Assembly (NCBI GenBank): GCA_009786775.1
Contig: WQRL01000173.1
Coordinates: 1-5,051, forward strand
Direction: 5' to 3'
DNA length: 5,051 nt
Source of the DNA: Oscillospiraceae bacterium
GTDB lineage: Bacteria > Bacillota > Clostridia > Oscillospirales > Oscillospiraceae
This document shows, piece by piece, positions 1 to 5,051 of this stretch. A program made the translations under genes and the position numbers. A model generated the notes under the pieces. That model saw nothing but the letters and a program-made list of their open reading frames with translations, was not told where the DNA came from and made no database searches. Position 1 is the stretch's first letter. The number at the start of each line of letters is the position of its first letter.

Positions 1-1
1 C

Positions 2-19
2 TCAAGGGAGGGAAAGTAA
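2..19 (+). CDS. Possible last codons of the upstream gene (iorA expected)
   Basis: Frame 2 reads five sense codons (Ser-Arg-Glu-Gly-Lys) and then TAA at 17-19, one base before the iorB start. In most bacteria and archaea iorB directly follows iorA, the large thiamine-diphosphate and iron-sulfur subunit, so this could be the tail of iorA. Five residues carry no family signal, and the same bases include the iorB ribosome binding site. The identity is therefore inferred only from usual gene order. Confidence 0.25.
   Translation, partial: SREGK
6..12 (+). promoter_or_regulatory. Ribosome binding site of iorB
   Basis: GGGAGGG lies 8 bases before the ATG at 21. It supports that ATG as the true start of iorB and shows that the gene is complete in the window. 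Confidence 0.8.
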
Positions 20-20
20 T

Positions 21-590
21 ATGGCGAGCATTTTGTTAGTTGGCGTAGGCGGCCAAGGCACAATTTTGGCCAGCAAGCTCCTTACTATAGGACTTATGCA
101 GGCAGGCTACGATGTCAAAATGAGCGAAATTCACGGAATGAGCCAGCGTGGCGGCTCCGTATCAAGCCAGGTGCGCTACGGCGAAAATGTCCAATCCCCC
201 GTAATAGAACTCGGCGGTGCGGACATGCTGGTTTCTTTTGAAAAAATGGAAGCCCTCAGATGGCTTGAATATCTGCGCCCCGGCGGCAGCGTTGTTGTAA
301 ACGACTACCAGATTAACCCCATGCCCGTAGTATCGGGAGTGGCTGAATATTCTGACAAAATCCTTGACGAGCTGAGAGCCGGGGTCTCAGACATAACTGT
401 CATCAAGGCTTTTGACGAGGCTGTGTCACTTGGAAGCCCTAAAGTCCTCAACATAGTTCTCCTTGGAACAATCGTGAAAATGATGAAGCTCACAGATATA
501 AACTGGAATGAAATAATCGCTAGCGAGGTCAAAGCAAACTTCATAGAGCTAAACCAGCGGGCGCTGGCCCGCGGGCTCGAAATTGTTTAG
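21..590 (+). CDS. iorB: Indolepyruvate:ferredoxin oxidoreductase, beta subunit
   Basis: This is a 189-residue protein of the 2-oxoacid:acceptor oxidoreductase gamma-type family. IorB pairs with IorA in the cytoplasm to decarboxylate indolepyruvate and other arylpyruvates, made by transamination of aromatic amino acids, to aryl-acetyl-CoA, passing electrons to ferredoxin. The sequence shows the Rossmann-like GVGGQGT loop at residues 8-14, the family signature EIHGMSQRGGSV at 36-47, and a conserved segment LGSPKVLNIVLLG at 137-149. The length is normal for the subunit. The start is fixed by a strong ribosome binding site. buk follows after 8 bases, with its ribosome binding site touching the iorB stop codon, so the two are almost certainly cotranscribed. 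Other 2-oxoacid oxidoreductase gamma subunits (pyruvate, 2-ketoisovalerate) are related, but the HGMSQRGGSV form and the single-domain length fit IorB best. The substrate range is not readable from the sequence. Confidence 0.88.
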   Translation: MASILLVGVGGQGTILASKLLTIGLMQAGYDVKMSEIHGMSQRGGSVSSQVRYGENVQSPVIELGGADMLVSFEKMEALRWLEYLRPGGSVVVNDYQINPMPVVSGVAEYSDKILDELRAGVSDITVIKAFDEAVSLGSPKVLNIVLLGTIVKMMKLTDINWNEIIASEVKANFIELNQRALARGLEIV

Positions 591-595
591 GAGGG
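589..595 (+). promoter_or_regulatory. Ribosome binding site of buk, overlapping the iorB stop
   Basis: AGGAGGG starts inside the iorB stop codon (588-590) and ends only 3 bases before the ATG at 599 (4 bases counting from the AGGAGG core). The overlap with the end of iorB suggests that translation of the two genes is linked. Confidence 0.7.
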
Positions 596-598
596 CTC

Positions 599-1660
599 AT
601 GGATTACAAGATTCTAGTTATAAACCCGGGTTCCACATCCACTAAAATAGCTCTTTTCAACAATGAGGATGAGTTATTTAGTGAAAACATAAACCACCCT
701 CAGGAGGAAATCGACAGGCTTGATAATCTGCTTGATGAGATACCCATGCGCCGCCGGCATGTCCTGGAAGCTCTGGAAAAACATAATGTAGCTGTAAGCG
801 GGCTGTCGGTTGTAATGGGGCGGGGCGGCCTTTTCCCCCCGATTAAAGCAGGTGGCTATACCGTCAACCAAAACATGCTCGACCTGGTCTATAGTGGCAC
901 GCTCCCCGTACACGCATCCAACTTGGGCTGCATCCTCGCTGATGAAATCGCCAAGGAAGCGGGGGTGAGTGCGTATATCTACGATGCGGAGTCCTCTGAT
1001 GAATTTACGGAAATCGCCAAAATCACGGGAATGAAAGAAGTTGTGCGCAGAAGCCTGTGCCATGTTCTAAACAGCAAGGCTGTGTCACGCTGGTATGCGC
1101 AGTCCATTGGCAAAAAATATGAAGAAATTAATCTTCTGGTTGCGCATCTGGGCGGTGGAATAAGCCACAGCGCCCACCAAAATGGCAAAATTGTTGATTC
1201 CCTCTCTGACGACAACGGGCCTTTTTCACCTGAGCGTTCAGGGGGTGTGCCGCTAATGGATATCATCGACATGTGCTACAGCGGCGAGTATACTAAAAAA
1301 GATATGCAAAAAAAGGTGCGCGGCCAGGGCGGCCTGCGGGATTTGCTCGGCACCTCCGATGGCCGTGAAATCATGGCCAGGATTGATGCGGGTGACGAGA
1401 GGGCTTCACTTGTAATGAAAGCACTCGGATATCAGGTAGCCAAAGGGATTGCAATCTTAGCCCCTGCACTCAAGGGCGAATTTGAAGCCGTCATTTTGAC
1501 AGGCGGCCTTGCCAACAGCAAATATCTTGTGGATACTATTAAAGAATACGCCTCTTGGATTGGACCAATTGTGGTGCTGCCCGGAGAACACGAGATGCAG
1601 GCACTGGCACTGGGAGGCCTACGGATTGTACGGGATGGCGAGGCTGTAAACGAAATGTAA
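599..1660 (+). CDS. buk: Butyrate kinase (acetokinase family)
   Basis: This is a full-length 353-residue butyrate kinase of the ASKHA acetate/butyrate kinase family. It transfers phosphate between an acyl-phosphate and ADP, giving free acid and ATP by substrate-level phosphorylation in the cytoplasm. Visible motifs are the N-terminal phosphate-binding loop NPGSTSTK (9-16), GRGG (74-77), HASNLG (105-110), LGGGIS (184-189), GPFSPERSGG (207-216), the adenosine-side motif TGGLANS (301-307), and PGEHEMQALALGG (328-340). By comparison with acetate kinase, R75, D129 and R213 are likely active-site residues. The stretch after D129 reads DAESSDEF, where classical clostridial butyrate kinases have DPVVVDEL, and NNTLDGEGPFSPERSG is replaced by a form ending SDDNGPFSPERSG. 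The enzyme is therefore somewhat divergent, and its preferred acid may be branched-chain or aromatic rather than butyrate. That would fit its place after iorB but is inference. No phosphotransbutyrylase is seen in this window. Confidence 0.9.
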   Translation: MDYKILVINPGSTSTKIALFNNEDELFSENINHPQEEIDRLDNLLDEIPMRRRHVLEALEKHNVAVSGLSVVMGRGGLFPPIKAGGYTVNQNMLDLVYSGTLPVHASNLGCILADEIAKEAGVSAYIYDAESSDEFTEIAKITGMKEVVRRSLCHVLNSKAVSRWYAQSIGKKYEEINLLVAHLGGGISHSAHQNGKIVDSLSDDNGPFSPERSGGVPLMDIIDMCYSGEYTKKDMQKKVRGQGGLRDLLGTSDGREIMARIDAGDERASLVMKALGYQVAKGIAILAPALKGEFEAVILTGGLANSKYLVDTIKEYASWIGPIVVLPGEHEMQALALGGLRIVRDGEAVNEM

Positions 1661-1663
1661 AAC

Positions 1664-1668
1664 GGAGG
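1664..1668 (+). promoter_or_regulatory. Ribosome binding site of nnr
   Basis: GGAGG in the 16-base gap after buk, 8 bases before the ATG at 1677. It supports that ATG, and no promoter or terminator fits in the gap, so nnr is probably transcribed with buk. Confidence 0.75.
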
Positions 1669-1676
1669 AACTAGCT

Positions 1677-3197
1677 ATGAAGCTCTCAAGTAGTGCCCAA
1701 ATGCGTGAGATGGACAGTTATGCCATAAATGAGCTAAATATAGCAGGAACGCTCTTGATGTCCAATGCCGCTGAGCATGTGGCAGTTGCCGCAATAGAGC
1801 ATATGCCAAAAGGGGGCAACGTGGCTGTCTTTTGCGGAACCGGAAATAACGGAGGAGATGGCATCGGCGCTGCTGCTTATCTGATAAGCAGCGGAGTTTC
1901 TGTGCGGGTCTTTTTAATCGGCGACAAGCGGAAACTTTCATCTGATTCCGAGGCTATGATGCACAGGCTTTTGGCAGAAGGGGGCAATGTGGAGATTTTC
2001 TCTCAAACTTCCGATATTGGGCAATATGTTAAATCGTGCAGTGTTATAATTGACGCCCTTTTCGGCATAGGCCTAAATTCCGAAATTTCTGGCGAGGCTC
2101 TTTTGGCCGTGAGGATGATAAATGAATCGGAAGCCTTCGTGATTGCCGCCGATATCGCAAGCGGTGTCCAAGCTGATACGGGAGCTATTTTGGGCGAGTC
2201 TGTCAAGGCCAATATGACAGTTACTTTTTCAATGGCAAAACCAGGGCACTTTGTGGAGCCAGGCTGCATTAGCTGCGGTGAGCTGGTTGTTGTTGATATC
2301 GGGATTCCTAAGGAGCTTACGGATGAGGCTGCTTCTTTCGTTTTTGCCGTGACCTCTGATGAGGTCCGCCTGCCCAGCAGGCGCCGGGACGCCCATAAGG
2401 GCGATTTTGGGCGTGTTCTGATTGCCGCCGGCTGCAAGGGCTACACAGGAGCACCTGCACTCTCCGCCCTGGCAGCTTCGCGCATGGGGGCAGGGCTTGT
2501 ATTTCTGGGAGTTCCGGAATCCATCTATGATATTACAGCATCAAAACTAACCGAGGAAATGCCCTTTCCCCTGCCCGCAGATTCAAGCGGAAAGCTCTCC
2601 TCCACCGCCTCCTGCGAGTTAGTGCGGCGGGCAAATGAGTGTGATGTCCTGCTAGTAGGGCCCGGGCTGGGCATATCACATGAGATTACTGAGCTGGTTT
2701 TGACGCTAATCAAGCAGGTAAGGGTTCCTATAGTTTTAGATGCCGACGGCCTAAACGCCATTTCCGAGAACATGGATGTGCTGGCTCAGGCGGAGGGCCC
2801 TTTGATTTTGACCCCGCACCCTGGGGAGTTTCTCAGGCTCGGCGGCAACCTTTCTTCCCTGGACAGGCTGAGTTCGGCACGGGAGTTTGCCCACAAAAAT
2901 AACTGCATCCTTGTACTCAAGGGGCACAGGCCTATCACTTCTACGCCTGACGGCACGGCTTTTATAAGCACCACAGGCGGCCCTGCAATGGCCAAGGGCG
3001 GCTCAGGTGATGTTCTAGCAGGCATGATTGCCGCCCTAACCGCTCAGAAGTTCCCGCTAATAAAGGCCGTAACGGCTGCGGTGTACCTCCACGGGCTATC
3101 CGGCGACATTTGTGCATCTGAGCTAGGCGAGTATTCGGTGACCGCAAGCGACATAATTTCAAGTGTTCCAAAAGCCGCAAAGCAGTTCATCAGATAA
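1677..3197 (+). CDS. nnr: Bifunctional NAD(P)H-hydrate epimerase / ADP-dependent dehydratase
   Basis: This 506-residue cytoplasmic repair enzyme is of normal length for the fused YjeF form. It restores NADHX and NADPHX, hydrated and inactive forms of the cofactors: the N-terminal half interconverts R and S epimers and the C-terminal half dehydrates the S form using ADP. The epimerase domain (about 1-225) shows GTGNNGGDG (54-62), IIDALFGIGL (124-133), AADIASGV (157-164) and FSMAKPGH (184-191). The ribokinase-like dehydratase domain (about 238-506) shows HKGDFGRVLIAAG (240-252), VGPGLG (327-332), LDADGLNAI (354-362), TPHPGE (379-384) and AKGGSGDVLAG (439-449), with D445 the expected catalytic Asp. 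Small deviations are LLMSNAAE where LMExAG is usual in the N-terminal domain, and TTGGPAM where TTGNPGM is usual; neither removes a catalytic residue. Clostridia often carry nnr near acpS or alr, but here it sits behind buk, which makes it a cofactor-care gene in a redox fermentation operon. Confidence 0.95.
   Translation: MKLSSSAQMREMDSYAINELNIAGTLLMSNAAEHVAVAAIEHMPKGGNVAVFCGTGNNGGDGIGAAAYLISSGVSVRVFLIGDKRKLSSDSEAMMHRLLAEGGNVEIFSQTSDIGQYVKSCSVIIDALFGIGLNSEISGEALLAVRMINESEAFVIAADIASGVQADTGAILGESVKANMTVTFSMAKPGHFVEPGCISCGELVVVDIGIPKELTDEAASFVFAVTSDEVRLPSRRRDAHKGDFGRVLIAAGCKGYTGAPALSALAASRMGAGLVFLGVPESIYDITASKLTEEMPFPLPADSSGKLSSTASCELVRRANECDVLLVGPGLGISHEITELVLTLIKQVRVPIVLDADGLNAISENMDVLAQAEGPLILTPHPGEFLRLGGNLSSLDRLSSAREFAHKNNCILVLKGHRPITSTPDGTAFISTTGGPAMAKGGSGDVLAGMIAALTAQKFPLIKAVTAAVYLHGLSGDICASELGEYSVTASDIISSVPKAAKQFIR
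2351..2383 (+). other. Two abutting perfect inverted repeats inside nnr
   Basis: Two perfect hairpins follow each other with no gap. The first has 6-base arms GACCTC (2351-2356) and GAGGTC (2361-2366) around TGAT. The second has 7-base arms CGCCTGC (2367-2373) and GCAGGCG (2377-2383) around CCA. They encode residues about 225-236, the linker between the epimerase and dehydratase domains. They could form a stable mRNA structure that slows ribosomes between domains. Chance is a real alternative, since the second stem is GC-rich. No T-run follows, so this is not an intrinsic terminator. Confidence 0.5.
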
Positions 3198-3203
3198 TTT
3201 TTG

Positions 3204-3232
3204 TTGCCTTTATGGGGTTTTATTGATAAAAT
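3204..3232 (+). promoter_or_regulatory. Putative sigma-A-type promoter for the envelope gene pair
   Basis: TTGCCT (3204-3209, 4 of 6 matches to the -35 consensus) and TAAAAT (3227-3232, 5 of 6 matches to the -10 consensus) are separated by exactly 17 bases in the AT-rich gap after nnr. A transcript would begin near 3239-3241, leaving about 37-39 bases of leader before the TTG start at 3278. There is no clear terminator after nnr, so some read-through from the upstream operon is also possible. Confidence 0.5.
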
Positions 3233-3264
3233 ATATTGCAGATAGTGCGTTGCGCTAATTTGAC

Positions 3265-3270
3265 GGAGGA
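3265..3270 (+). promoter_or_regulatory. Ribosome binding site deciding a TTG start
   Basis: GGAGGA lies 7 bases before the TTG at 3278. An earlier in-frame TTG at 3236 has no such site and lies at the putative -10 box. This places the start at 3278, where the protein begins directly with a Lys-rich signal peptide. Confidence 0.8.
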
Positions 3271-3277
3271 TTTTATT

Positions 3278-3802
3278 TTGAGAAAAAAACTTGCTATATC
3301 AATGGCCGTCCTTTCGGCAGTACTTTTGGTTTCAGGGGCGAGCATTTTGGCTTTTGCATCACCTGGCACACAAGATGACCCATTTATAACCCTGGGATAT
3401 CTCAACAGTGTATTTCGGCCCCAGGTGATGAGTGATGTAAGAGTCGCTGAACAGGAGATGGTTGCACGGTTTGAAGCGAGGATTGCACAGCTTGAGGCTC
3501 AGCAAGCGGCAGGCGGCGGACAGGCGGCTATCGGAGCTGCCGACAGGTTTCATGTTGTAACACTGACCCGTGACCAGACCCTGAGCGCATCAGTCGGAAC
3601 TGAGATTATGCTTAGAATCGGCACAGCAGAGGCCACCGGTTCTGTGCCCGCACTCGTCAACTACACCACAGGCAATACCCTTTCCGCAGGTTCGGCACTG
3701 GTTACAAACCACATGTACCTGGTAACAATTGAAGGTAACGGGCTCCGAGCCACAGCCGACACTGTGAGAGTGCTAGTGCGCGGCAACTATACTGTAAGTT
3801 AG
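3278..3802 (+). CDS. Small exported protein with signal peptide, coiled coil and beta-rich C-terminal half
   Basis: This 174-residue protein is probably exported through Sec. Residues 2-4 are RKK, then a hydrophobic core runs from about 5 to 24, and an AFA motif (25-27) predicts cleavage before SPG at 28. There is no Cys at that point, so it is not a lipoprotein. The mature N-terminus reads SPGTQDDPFITLGYLN (28-43), then a charged, helix-favouring segment with coiled-coil character (about 52-75), a Gly-rich hinge GGG (79-81), and a beta-rich region with turns from about 91 to the end, including LVTNHMYLVTIEGNGLRA (141-158) and VLVRGNYTV (165-173). From memory, clostridial genomes carry unnamed exported proteins with a similar SPG-xxDP-xxT-xYL start and a closing region of the kind NHxxxV...DGRG...VRGxY; I know of no assigned function. 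It overlaps the next gene by one base, which suggests that the two products work together at the cell surface. No transmembrane segment remains after cleavage. Confidence 0.75.
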   Translation: MRKKLAISMAVLSAVLLVSGASILAFASPGTQDDPFITLGYLNSVFRPQVMSDVRVAEQEMVARFEARIAQLEAQQAAGGGQAAIGAADRFHVVTLTRDQTLSASVGTEIMLRIGTAEATGSVPALVNYTTGNTLSAGSALVTNHMYLVTIEGNGLRATADTVRVLVRGNYTVS

Positions 3803-5051
3803 TGTCAAACAGCAAGCGCATACTCATCATCGCATTGCTGGCTATAGCTTTAATTTCAGCCGCGCTAATCATCGGCTGGGTGCGCCATACACACGCAGTG
3901 CAAGCACTGCGTGACGAACTGGACGCCCATTTGAATAGCGCGGTTTCGCTCATTGAGCAAAATCAGTTCCCACCTGCACTTGAGAAGGCAAACGCCGCTC
4001 TGGAGCTGGCTCAGCAGCTCAATGATGATGAGGCATTTGAAGAAATCTCAACTCATGTAATGTTAATCTCCGCTGTTGAGAGAGCAAATGATTATTTCAC
4101 ATCGGAGCAATATGTGCAGGCTTTATACCAGTATAATTTGGCAGCAGAACATTCCGCAAAACTCGAAAACCTAGGCTCCGCTTTTATAAAAGAGCAAATT
4201 GCCCTGACTGAGAGTTTTATACGCTTTTATGAGCTTCTTGATAATGCCGCCATCAAGCTGGCACATTCCGACTATCAAGAGGCATTTAGTGCATACCAGC
4301 TTGCATTTCTGGCCGCACACAACATGGGCTATGCCACTGGAATGAAGCTGGCAGAGGACGGCATGAGCGCTTCTTACGAGCGTCTAATGCGCATTGAGGC
4401 GGAGGAGCTTTCTGCGCAGGGCCGGAGCAGCTTCATAGGAGGCTACCTTTTAGAAGCTATAGAATATTTCAGCCGTGCGGAGGAAATATTTTTAGAGTTA
4501 GGGGATGAGTCCGAGGCTCTAACTGCAAGAGAGCAAATTGAGGGTATTGAGCGCCGGATTGAACAAGAGAGGGCTCTGGCGCAGGCACTGGAACGGGCAT
4601 ACAGGCTGGCTGAGGAAGAACGGGAACGCCAAGAAGCCCGGGAGCGCCGCCTTGCCGAAGAGAAGGCGCTCGTAGAGTGGCTGGCTGCACAGGCTGCACA
4701 AGACTCACAAATTGCCGCTGGGGGCGGCGAAGCCGCAACCTATAACGAGCAGACAGAGGAGGCGATGGCTTTGTCAAACTATCAGCACAACAGAGACATC
4801 AGCTTTGATTTGACCACCCTGATTGACAATCAAGCAGCAGCTCCCGCAAATCAGGTCAGAATGGGCACAAGAGAGGGGCTTAACGAGGGCTGGTACAATG
4901 GCTGCGGCTGGATTGCGGCCTATAACTCCCTAATTATCCTAGGCGACCCGCGGCATCCTGCGCAAATAGTCAACCACTTCGAAACAAACCGCGGAACCGT
5001 GGCAGGAGGCGTGTTTGGTACCTTCCCGCATGCTATTGAGAGATATTTTAG
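3802..5051 (+). CDS. Membrane-anchored TPR/coiled-coil protein with C39-like cysteine peptidase domain (partial, 3' end outside window)
   Basis: The frame opens at GTG 3802, sharing one base with the preceding TAG stop, and stays open for 416 codons to the window edge. After a short basic start (SNSKR) comes one hydrophobic segment (about 7-27), an uncleaved-looking anchor that would leave the rest outside the cell. Next are about four helical hairpins of TPR type, around 45-82, 90-136, 145-195 and 200-250. They repeat the pattern Tyr/Phe-x-x-Ala...Tyr/Phe-x-x-Ala...Leu-Gly, for example YLLEAIEYFSRAEEIFLELG (215-234). A highly charged Arg/Glu coiled coil follows (about 250-295), then a Gly-rich hinge AAGGGEAA (305-312) and a linker. 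The last part, GWYNGCGWIAAYNSLIILG (363-381) and GTVAGGVFGTFPHAIERYF (398-416), looks like the start of a papain-fold, C39-like peptidase domain, with C368 as candidate nucleophile; the expected His and Asp/Asn would lie beyond the window. No good ribosome binding site precedes the GTG, so translation probably depends on the upstream gene. The reading frame is secure; the peptidase call is moderate, and a CHAP-like or inactive domain is possible. Confidence 0.75.
   Translation, partial: MSNSKRILIIALLAIALISAALIIGWVRHTHAVQALRDELDAHLNSAVSLIEQNQFPPALEKANAALELAQQLNDDEAFEEISTHVMLISAVERANDYFTSEQYVQALYQYNLAAEHSAKLENLGSAFIKEQIALTESFIRFYELLDNAAIKLAHSDYQEAFSAYQLAFLAAHNMGYATGMKLAEDGMSASYERLMRIEAEELSAQGRSSFIGGYLLEAIEYFSRAEEIFLELGDESEALTAREQIEGIERRIEQERALAQALERAYRLAEEERERQEARERRLAEEKALVEWLAAQAAQDSQIAAGGGEAATYNEQTEEAMALSNYQHNRDISFDLTTLIDNQAAAPANQVRMGTREGLNEGWYNGCGWIAAYNSLIILGDPRHPAQIVNHFETNRGTVAGGVFGTFPHAIERYF
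3892..3913 (+). other. Perfect 9-base inverted repeat just after the membrane-anchor codons
   Basis: Arms CACGCAGTG (3892-3900) and CACTGCGTG (3905-3913) flank a 4-base loop CAAG. It begins exactly at codon 31 of the anchored protein gene, a few codons after the end of the transmembrane segment. No T-run follows, so it is not a classical terminator. It could be an mRNA hairpin that pauses translation during membrane insertion, an mRNA processing site, or a DNA-binding palindrome. It may also be a coincidence of coding sequence. Confidence 0.55.

Noticed and set aside
557..572. Perfect 6-base stem GCGGGC/GCCCGC with a 4-base loop near the end of iorB, a possible terminator
   Set aside because: It lies within the coding sequence, no T-run follows, and buk continues 27 bases later with a good ribosome binding site. 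Base composition explains it well enough.
2003..2437. Long minus-strand open frame opposite nnr, with similar ones opposite buk and the envelope genes
   Set aside because: The peptides are low in recognisable motifs, have no convincing ribosome binding sites, and lie opposite genes with clear family motifs. They are shadows of the plus-strand coding.
3198..3235. Intrinsic terminator after nnr
   Set aside because: There are T-rich runs but no inverted repeat before them that could form a stem.
3236..3277. An earlier in-frame TTG start at 3236, adding 14 residues to the small exported protein
   Set aside because: It has no ribosome binding site, overlaps the putative -10 box, and would put polar residues before the signal peptide. 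The TTG at 3278 has GGAGGA at 7 bases.
4469..4777. Minus-strand frame of 102 codons near the window end
   Set aside because: It is opposite the Arg/Glu coiled coil of the anchored protein, and its Pro/Leu/Arg-rich content is what the reverse of such codons gives.
4880..5051. A bacteriocin-exporter C39 domain or lanthipeptide system
   Set aside because: No ABC transporter, multi-span membrane segment, double-glycine leader peptide or modification enzyme is visible. The candidate domain is C-terminal and predicted to be extracytoplasmic.

Overview
The window reads as chromosome of an anaerobic Gram-positive bacterium of the Clostridia type, probably an amino-acid fermenter. The reasons are an indolepyruvate:ferredoxin oxidoreductase subunit next to a butyrate kinase, strong GGAGG ribosome binding sites, use of TTG and GTG starts, and a clostridial-looking exported protein. 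No species can be named from the sequence alone. All genes lie on the + strand and are tightly packed. I see no tRNA, rRNA, CRISPR array or mobile element, and no gene-free stretch longer than 80 bases.

Region 1 (1-3197) is a metabolic operon. iorB (21-590) is followed after 8 bases by buk (599-1660), and after 16 bases by nnr (1677-3197). Each gene has a clear Shine-Dalgarno sequence. The first 19 bases may hold the last codons of the preceding gene, expected from family context to be iorA. IorAB oxidises aryl- or other 2-oxoacids from amino-acid transamination to acyl-CoA with reduction of ferredoxin. Butyrate kinase would convert an acyl-phosphate to free acid and ATP, but the phosphotransacylase needed between the two steps is not in this window. 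Nnr is a bifunctional housekeeping enzyme that repairs damaged (hydrated) NAD(P)H. Tandem perfect inverted repeats fall at the junction of its two domains.

Region 2 (3198-3277) is a short intergenic gap with a plausible sigma-A-type promoter and a strong ribosome binding site. It suggests a new transcription unit begins here.

Region 3 (3278-5051) is a two-gene envelope unit and the least understood part of the window. The first gene makes a 174-residue exported protein with a signal peptide, a short coiled coil and a beta-rich C-terminal half. Its stop codon overlaps the GTG start of a second gene that stays open to the end of the window (416 residues seen). That protein has an N-terminal membrane anchor, four TPR-like helical hairpins, a charged coiled coil, a Gly-rich hinge, and the beginning of a domain with a CGW motif that resembles a papain-fold (C39-like) cysteine peptidase. 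The arrangement suggests a surface-anchored, possibly proteolytic protein made together with a small secreted partner. This is the best candidate here for an undescribed system.
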